Shown here one piece after another: positions 44,676-48,721 of a DNA stretch of 48,721 nt. The notes under the pieces are model-generated. The model did not search any database and was not told the origin of the DNA. It saw only the letters and a program-made list of their open reading frames with translations. Positions within the stretch are counted from its first letter, which is position 1, and every line of letters begins with the position of its first letter. The position numbers were made by a program, and so were the translations under genes. This DNA is from Coxiellaceae bacterium (lineage in GTDB: Bacteria > Pseudomonadota > Gammaproteobacteria > Berkiellales > Berkiellaceae): the NCBI GenBank assembly GCA_947478905.1, contig CANJXG010000008.1:1-48721 (forward strand), written 5' to 3'.

Positions 44676-45515
44676 TCATTCTGTTTTTAACAGATTTTTT
44701 TTCTCATCCGGTGTATCAAATCCCGGCTCTGCAAAAGGATCTCCGCCTTGCAAATCACTTTCTGGTAGTTTTCCATCATAAAAAGATAAGTTACGTTTCT
44801 GAAAATAGAAATCTCGTATAAAGGCGTATTCGTCCACTCCTATATTTTCAAGTAACTTATCGGCTGGTAATAATGCAACTCGCAAATCAAGCCTGCGTCC
44901 CGCCGCTAAACCATATTGAAGTGATTCTGGTCTTACATAAGCAATTGGATCAAAATACAGTGAATCGACTAAAAATCCTATAGTATCTCTTAAGGTACTA
45001 GGACCAAAAACAGGTAACATAAGATAAATAGATTTTTCATATCCCCACCATTGTAAAGTTTGCCCAAAATCTTCTTTTCTGGGTTCTAAACCAAAAATAG
45101 CGGCCACTTCAAAAAAACCAAATACACCAAAAGTAGAATTAATAATAAATCGGCTAGTATCATGAAATGCATAGCCTAATTTACACTGTAAAATATCATT
45201 GGCAACGGTAATAGGCTGACCTAAATTGTCAAAAAAATTATGCACCCCTGCTTGAAGCTCTTTAGGTGTGTAACTATAGTAGCCATAAGCAATGCTTCGA
45301 ACAATACCCCTATCCAGCATTCGATTAAACTGATAAATCTTACGATTCATTTTTTCAAAAGGATCACGAGAACAGCTACTCGAGCTTTGGATACGGTCTA
45401 TAGTATTAATCTGGTCTGAGGCATATACTGTGACAGACAGTATACTCATCCAAACTATCGCACCAGCAATAAAAATCTGGCTTATTTTTTGTTTTTTCAC
45501 TAACATAGTGAGCAT
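44676..45515 (-). CDS. mlaA: MlaA (VacJ) outer-membrane phospholipid-transport protein
   Basis: MlaA removes mislocalised phospholipids from the outer leaflet and passes them to MlaC. Seen: RDPFEKMNRKIYQFNRMLD near residue 52, the conserved FDNLGQPITVANDILQ near 92, TSRFIINSTFGVFGFFEVA near 116, EDFGQTLQWWGY and LPVFGPSTLRDTIG near 167. A signal peptide is present but no lipobox; the cleavage seems to be VYA|SDQ near 32, and the only nearby Cys (SSSSCSRDP) is not in lipobox context. Most MlaA proteins are lipoproteins. 279 residues is slightly long. It lies upstream of rssB with a 42-base gap; no mlaBCDEF genes are here. Confidence 0.9.
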   Translation of the reverse strand: MLTMLVKKQKISQIFIAGAIVWMSILSVTVYASDQINTIDRIQSSSSCSRDPFEKMNRKIYQFNRMLDRGIVRSIAYGYYSYTPKELQAGVHNFFDNLGQPITVANDILQCKLGYAFHDTSRFIINSTFGVFGFFEVAAIFGLEPRKEDFGQTLQWWGYEKSIYLMLPVFGPSTLRDTIGFLVDSLYFDPIAYVRPESLQYGLAAGRRLDLRVALLPADKLLENIGVDEYAFIRDFYFQKRNLSFYDGKLPESDLQGGDPFAEPGFDTPDEKKNLLKTE

Positions 45516-45592
45516 AATCCCTACAATATTAATTAAATAATTAATTCACTAGACTAGTGTACGGTGATATGGGAATCAGGGTCAAGGAGCTG

Positions 45593-46909
45593 TTACCAGC
45601 TGACCTGACCTCGTACTCCAAAAGCATCCACTTGTCTATTTGGGAGAGCAACACCACCAGTACCATGTAAATCTACATACTTCATATGAGAATAATTTGC
45701 TAAAAAGCGTACATTCTCATTCACCCACCAAGTTAAACCAATAGTGGTTGTATACGCGTTTCCTACTAAATCATCAAGCGCAACAAAAACGGTTTGCGTG
45801 CTGACTGAATCTAATAGTTTTACATAACTATGCCGTGCGGAAATTTCCCATGCACCTGTTTTTTTACATCTAGGTTTTACACCACCAAAAGTCGCTCCGT
45901 GTAAGTCATAAGGTCGAGTTTCCCCAGTAAGCACGTATGATCCCATCACATAATACCCATTAAAATTTAAATCAGGAAACTGCTGTTTGGTTTTGACTTG
46001 CGTATAAAAATATTCTGCAGCCAACATCAAGGGCCCTTTACGACCTGCTACTTCCCAATCTAAAACATAATATTTATCTGCCGGACTAACATCTAATGGA
46101 TTAACTATATTCGCTAGATTAAATATATTCGTGGTTAGATTAGGAGATTGACGAGAACGTAATTCAGGTTTGGTACTAAAATTAAAATCATTTAAATCAC
46201 GCAAATTGTGATGACGATAAGTAAAACCTGCATGGTAAGCTAAATGTGCATTATGAACAGGTGATAAGGTTAGTCGACCACCAAAACTCAGAGGATCACG
46301 TGACAAAGCAAAACTTTCAAGAAAGCCCTGCTGAGTACCTGCTTTTGGATGTACAAGAGAAGCAGAAAAATTAAAGTACTCCCCTTCCCAAGTGAAGTTT
46401 ATCCCTATTCCTGCCTCTGCTCCGAAAGCAGAACCCGGTAAAGACTGTTCCATAAATGGCAAATCACCAGCACTGGTTCCTGAGTCTAACCCTGAAGGAA
46501 CTGAAACCTGTCCAAAGGCAAGCCAAATGGTATCAAAACCATTATACGCTAGAAAAGCATCACCCAGTGCCGCCCCTCCGCTAAGAGAAGATCTACGGCT
46601 TGCTCTGTCAGCCTCAATAATATCTAATTTATATACCCAATCATTTCCAACTCCCCCCTTGAAGCTTAATTTAGCGCTTCGAATGGTAGAGCCACTTGGA
46701 AATTTAGTCTGATCTCCACTATACAATACGCTATCAGCATAAAGACGACCGCTAAATGTAAACCAATAATTCGGATTATTTAAATCAAAAACTTTCAAAC
46801 CACCATGCGAGTCAACTGTCATACTTGAAGCTACAGCCTGATTTGACATCAAAACCACTAAACCAATCACGGTTGACTGACAGATAGATTTTACAACTCT
46901 CAATTTCAT
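45593..46909 (-). CDS. OprO/OprP-like outer-membrane porin
   Basis: A beta-barrel porin of the phosphate-selective porin O/P family. A signal peptide ends near residue 27 (QAVA|SS). The start of the barrel reads FTFSGRLYADSVLYSGDQ and RSAKLSFKGGVGNDWVYKLD near 79, followed by AFLAYNGFDTIWLAFGQVSV, the usual OprP-type strand series; the last residue is Trp (RGQVSW), a normal barrel end. 438 residues fits the family. Pore selectivity cannot be judged, since the arginine ladder is not resolvable by eye. It stands between pilX and mlaA with its own ribosome binding site (GGGAG). Confidence 0.88.
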   Translation of the reverse strand: MKLRVVKSICQSTVIGLVVLMSNQAVASSMTVDSHGGLKVFDLNNPNYWFTFSGRLYADSVLYSGDQTKFPSGSTIRSAKLSFKGGVGNDWVYKLDIIEADRASRRSSLSGGAALGDAFLAYNGFDTIWLAFGQVSVPSGLDSGTSAGDLPFMEQSLPGSAFGAEAGIGINFTWEGEYFNFSASLVHPKAGTQQGFLESFALSRDPLSFGGRLTLSPVHNAHLAYHAGFTYRHHNLRDLNDFNFSTKPELRSRQSPNLTTNIFNLANIVNPLDVSPADKYYVLDWEVAGRKGPLMLAAEYFYTQVKTKQQFPDLNFNGYYVMGSYVLTGETRPYDLHGATFGGVKPRCKKTGAWEISARHSYVKLLDSVSTQTVFVALDDLVGNAYTTTIGLTWWVNENVRFLANYSHMKYVDLHGTGGVALPNRQVDAFGVRGQVSW

Positions 46910-46951
46910 TCTCTTAAAACTCCCGGTAAATAAAGATTGTTGGATTATACA

Positions 46952-47329
46952 TTAATCACGCACTTCTTCCCATGTTTTTTTTTTAATTTCCTGTATTGCG
47001 CCATTTTTGGTTCGACGAATAGCTATAGTAGCCTGGAGCTTAACTTTTAAGTAAGGATCAGAATGTACGCGATAATATTCCAATCCTGAAGATTCGCTCG
47101 ATAACGGAGTATCAGGGACAAACTGAATAAATTCAATATCACAAAGAGAATATATACGGTGCTCTAAACTCGCCTGCGCTTTAATACGTTCTAGAGCCTC
47201 AGCACTATAATTATATGCCATCTTATTTTGTAAAACGGCAAATTCCCAACTAAACAATACAATGACTGCAAGCAAACTTGAAAGCAATAATACTACAATT
47301 AAAACCGAACCTTGTTCTTTATTATTCAC
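46952..47329 (-). CDS. pilX: Type IV pilus minor-pilin-cluster protein PilX-like
   Basis: A short N-terminal leader MNNKEQG is followed by a long hydrophobic helix SVLIVVLLLSSLLAVIVLF and then an alpha-helical stretch, matching the PilX N-terminal domain; such proteins help initiate type IV pili. It lacks the Glu at mature position 5 (Val there), as is common in PilX. At 125 residues it is short against ~170-190 for typical PilX, with the C-terminal part reduced. The start is GTG at 47329, six bases after the pilW stop. pilY1, often next, is missing; a porin gene follows. Confidence 0.78.
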   Translation of the reverse strand: MNNKEQGSVLIVVLLLSSLLAVIVLFSWEFAVLQNKMAYNYSAEALERIKAQASLEHRIYSLCDIEFIQFVPDTPLSSESSGLEYYRVHSDPYLKVKLQATIAIRRTKNGAIQEIKKKTWEEVRD

Positions 47330-47335
47330 AATACT

Positions 47336-48088
47336 TTACATTAATGCCCATTGTTGTTCCCACTCTAAATGGGTTGTTACATAAGCAAACGCGAATTTTA
47401 TTCGTATACTTTTGGGAGTAAGCACAATCTTCCAATCTTGAACGCCTTCTACATGGGATTGCGAATTTCTATTATTGAGATCCACTGAAGATAAGACATC
47501 ATTATCTTTGATATAATATAATATCGAAGTCAATTTTTTAAGGTTCTTACCCTCTTTTTCTAGCCTTGACCATTTATGCTCCTGGTGCCATGTAAATAGT
47601 TCTATATGGCTACAATCTGATAATAGCATCACATCATTGATTTTTTGATCATCTGATACCGGTACACTGCTCACCACCCACAGCACATCGGTATTGGGCT
47701 TCATATGGGCAAGCACATTTTTGGAAATCAATGTATTGTTTTGTAGCTGATTTTTATTGGTCACTCGAATCACCCGATCATAACTTAATCCCATATCTTC
47801 CACGCTTAACTGGGCTTCTATACTTCGAGTATGCGCATCTTGCCAATGTATACATCCCATATTTCCTGCACTGCGGATAGCTTGTCCCATAAAAAAAATA
47901 CTAGTTTGCATCGTTTCTTGAATGCGCAATAAAGCTTCTTGACGTTGAATAACCTGTTTGACCATCGAGCATAATTGGATCATACTAATGGATAAAAGGA
48001 GCCCTAAAACAAGAGAAATAGTGAGTTCTAATAAAGTAAAACCACTATTTTTTATAATCTTCTCTTCTATACCGAACACAATATACAT
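47336..48088 (-). CDS. pilW: Type IV pilus assembly protein PilW
   Basis: A minor pilin that forms part of the tip complex priming type IV pilus assembly. The prepilin site KNSG|FTLLELTISLVLG cleaves after Gly16 and has Glu at mature position 5. The PilW motif FFMGQAIRSAGNMGCIHW near residue 69 is present, as in the PilW family (R.AG..GC). 250 residues is short against ~270-350. The ATG at 48088 has AAGGA too close for a good site; a GTG at 48079 would suit better. It precedes pilX. The expected upstream pilV/fimT genes are absent; a transposase gene lies there instead. Confidence 0.86.
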   Translation of the reverse strand: MYIVFGIEEKIIKNSGFTLLELTISLVLGLLLSISMIQLCSMVKQVIQRQEALLRIQETMQTSIFFMGQAIRSAGNMGCIHWQDAHTRSIEAQLSVEDMGLSYDRVIRVTNKNQLQNNTLISKNVLAHMKPNTDVLWVVSSVPVSDDQKINDVMLLSDCSHIELFTWHQEHKWSRLEKEGKNLKKLTSILYYIKDNDVLSSVDLNNRNSQSHVEGVQDWKIVLTPKSIRIKFAFAYVTTHLEWEQQWALM

Positions 48089-48181
48089 TTCCTTAACAGT
48101 TCGATCTAAGCAATTAAACTTTGGACAAAAAATAGTTTGTTGAATAACAAATACGAGGTGTAATTACTCTGTAATTTAGAA

Positions 48182-48250
48182 AGCATAGGTTAAAATAGTT
48201 CTTTTTTTGGTGCTGACCGCAACTAAAATAAGGACACTCCAACCTATGCT
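48182..48250. repeat. Inverted repeat around the transposase start
   Basis: AGCATAGGTT (48182-48191) and AACCTATGCT (48241-48250) are perfect 10-bp inverses; the second overlaps the ATG at 48246. A hairpin here in mRNA could limit transposase translation, or the left arm could mark the element end. Confidence 0.55.
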
Positions 48251-48721
48251 GACCTCTATTCTATCTAATTTAAAAAATTTTCGCGAACAAATTTATCGTA
48301 TTATCCAATGGCGGCCCGATGCCTGTATGGAGCTGCTGGATGCCTTGTGCAGTAACGTGACGGCAGATAGCGTAGTGCAGTTGAGTCTCAACGTGCATCA
48401 TCGTCGGACCTATAATAGCATTACCGATGTACTCACTACCTTTCATGAAGGTGGCGAAACTCAAGCTGATGAATTACGGCATCTTGTCATCGAGCAGGCT
48501 ATTGAAGCAAATTCTAACAGAGATTATTTTTTATTTGCCACAGACTGCACTCCAGCGCCTAGAGTTTATTCTCCCACGCTTGAGGATCGCGGTATTATTT
48601 ATTCTCCAAATCAGGTTCTCAATAATGCACCCATCACAATAGGACACAAGTACAGCATCACTGGTTTTTTACCATATAAAGACAATAATGCACCCCCATG
48701 GGTGTTACCGTTAAGTACACA
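48246..48721 (+). CDS. DDE-type transposase, 5' part cut by window edge
   Basis: An open frame from ATG 48246 runs off the right edge (158 codons). It begins MLTSILSNLKNFREQIYRII and contains QWRPDACMELLDALCSN near 22, then FATDCTPAPRVYSPTLEDRG near 99, PNQVLNNAPITIGHKYSITG near 122 and PPWVLPLST near the edge. The D.T..P.P....L.DRG pattern with GH.YS and W.LPLS is that of DDE superfamily transposases; I cannot name the IS family. TAAGGAC lies about 12 bases before the ATG. A second part and the right end are outside, so completeness is unknown. It sits where pilin genes upstream of pilW would be expected. Confidence 0.72.
   Translation, partial: MLTSILSNLKNFREQIYRIIQWRPDACMELLDALCSNVTADSVVQLSLNVHHRRTYNSITDVLTTFHEGGETQADELRHLVIEQAIEANSNRDYFLFATDCTPAPRVYSPTLEDRGIIYSPNQVLNNAPITIGHKYSITGFLPYKDNNAPPWVLPLST

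Noticed and set aside
45580-45606. Inverted repeat at the porin stop codon (AGCTG-GTAA-CAGCT)
   Set aside because: It has a short stem partly in the coding sequence and no T run, so I could not support a terminator.
1-48721. tRNA, rRNA or CRISPR features
   Set aside because: Reading both strands I found no cloverleaf with a TTCGA-type arm, no rRNA segment and no regularly spaced short repeats.

Overview
The window is AT-rich chromosomal DNA of a gammaproteobacterium. Gene content and order (gyrA-serC-aroA, rpsB-tsf-pyrH-frr-uppS-cdsA, rpoS, TamA, MlaA, a Lap-type secretion system, PilW/PilX) suggest a host-associated lineage such as the Legionellales. The assignment rests on gene families and composition only. 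I see no tRNA, rRNA or CRISPR array.

Layout. 1-2435 (-): open 5' part of a very large, mostly helical protein with a ~279-residue internal repeat and no family I recognise. 2559-9608: rlmJ (-), then a two-gene importer (double permease plus ATPase), tamA and a stand-alone AAA/DUF4143 ATPase (+). 9671-12186 (+): three exported low-complexity proteins, the last with a FecR-like domain. 12200-17266 (-): gyrA-serC-aroA, with a palindromic repeat filling the whole serC-aroA gap. 17385-20773: ubiG, a MupP/Gph-like phosphatase and a LemA-like protein (+), facing rpoS and a MarR regulator (-). 21020-25173 (+): acnA-fumC and a terminator. 25177-26948 (-): a double-glycine-leader microprotein and rseP. 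27131-28444 (+): an organophosphate-type MFS transporter. 28422-29282: an ~0.8 kb insertion-like segment with nested repeats and a broken gene. 29244-33753 (-): cdsA, uppS, frr, pyrH, tsf, rpsB. 34003-35050 (+): map and a second double-glycine microprotein. 35070-45515 (-): a continuous block encoding LapD, LapG, a TolC-type channel, LapC, LapB, a STAS protein, an RssB-like phosphatase and MlaA. 45593-48088 (-): an OprO/P-like porin and pilX/pilW. 48246-48721 (+): the 5' part of a transposase cut by the window edge.

How the genes fit together. LapB-LapC-TolC form a type I secretion channel of the kind that exports giant adhesins. LapG is the periplasmic protease that cleaves such adhesins, and LapD is an inner-membrane c-di-GMP receptor that restrains LapG. 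No adhesin gene lies in the window. The RssB-like phosphatase and STAS protein upstream form a partner-switching pair and may connect to RpoS, also encoded here. The -strand block from rpsB to cdsA is the usual translation/envelope operon. Its expected continuation, rseP, is separated by the transporter and the insertion.

The most unusual observations are: (1) palindromic repeats whose stems change in compensating fashion between copies, one copy supplying the ribosome binding site of aroA; (2) a ~38-bp duplication of the shared 3' ends of the MFS gene and cdsA around an element with 21-bp inverted repeats; (3) a terminator-like hairpin inside the start of lapG; (4) two double-glycine microproteins; and (5) the exported-protein cluster and the giant repeat protein.
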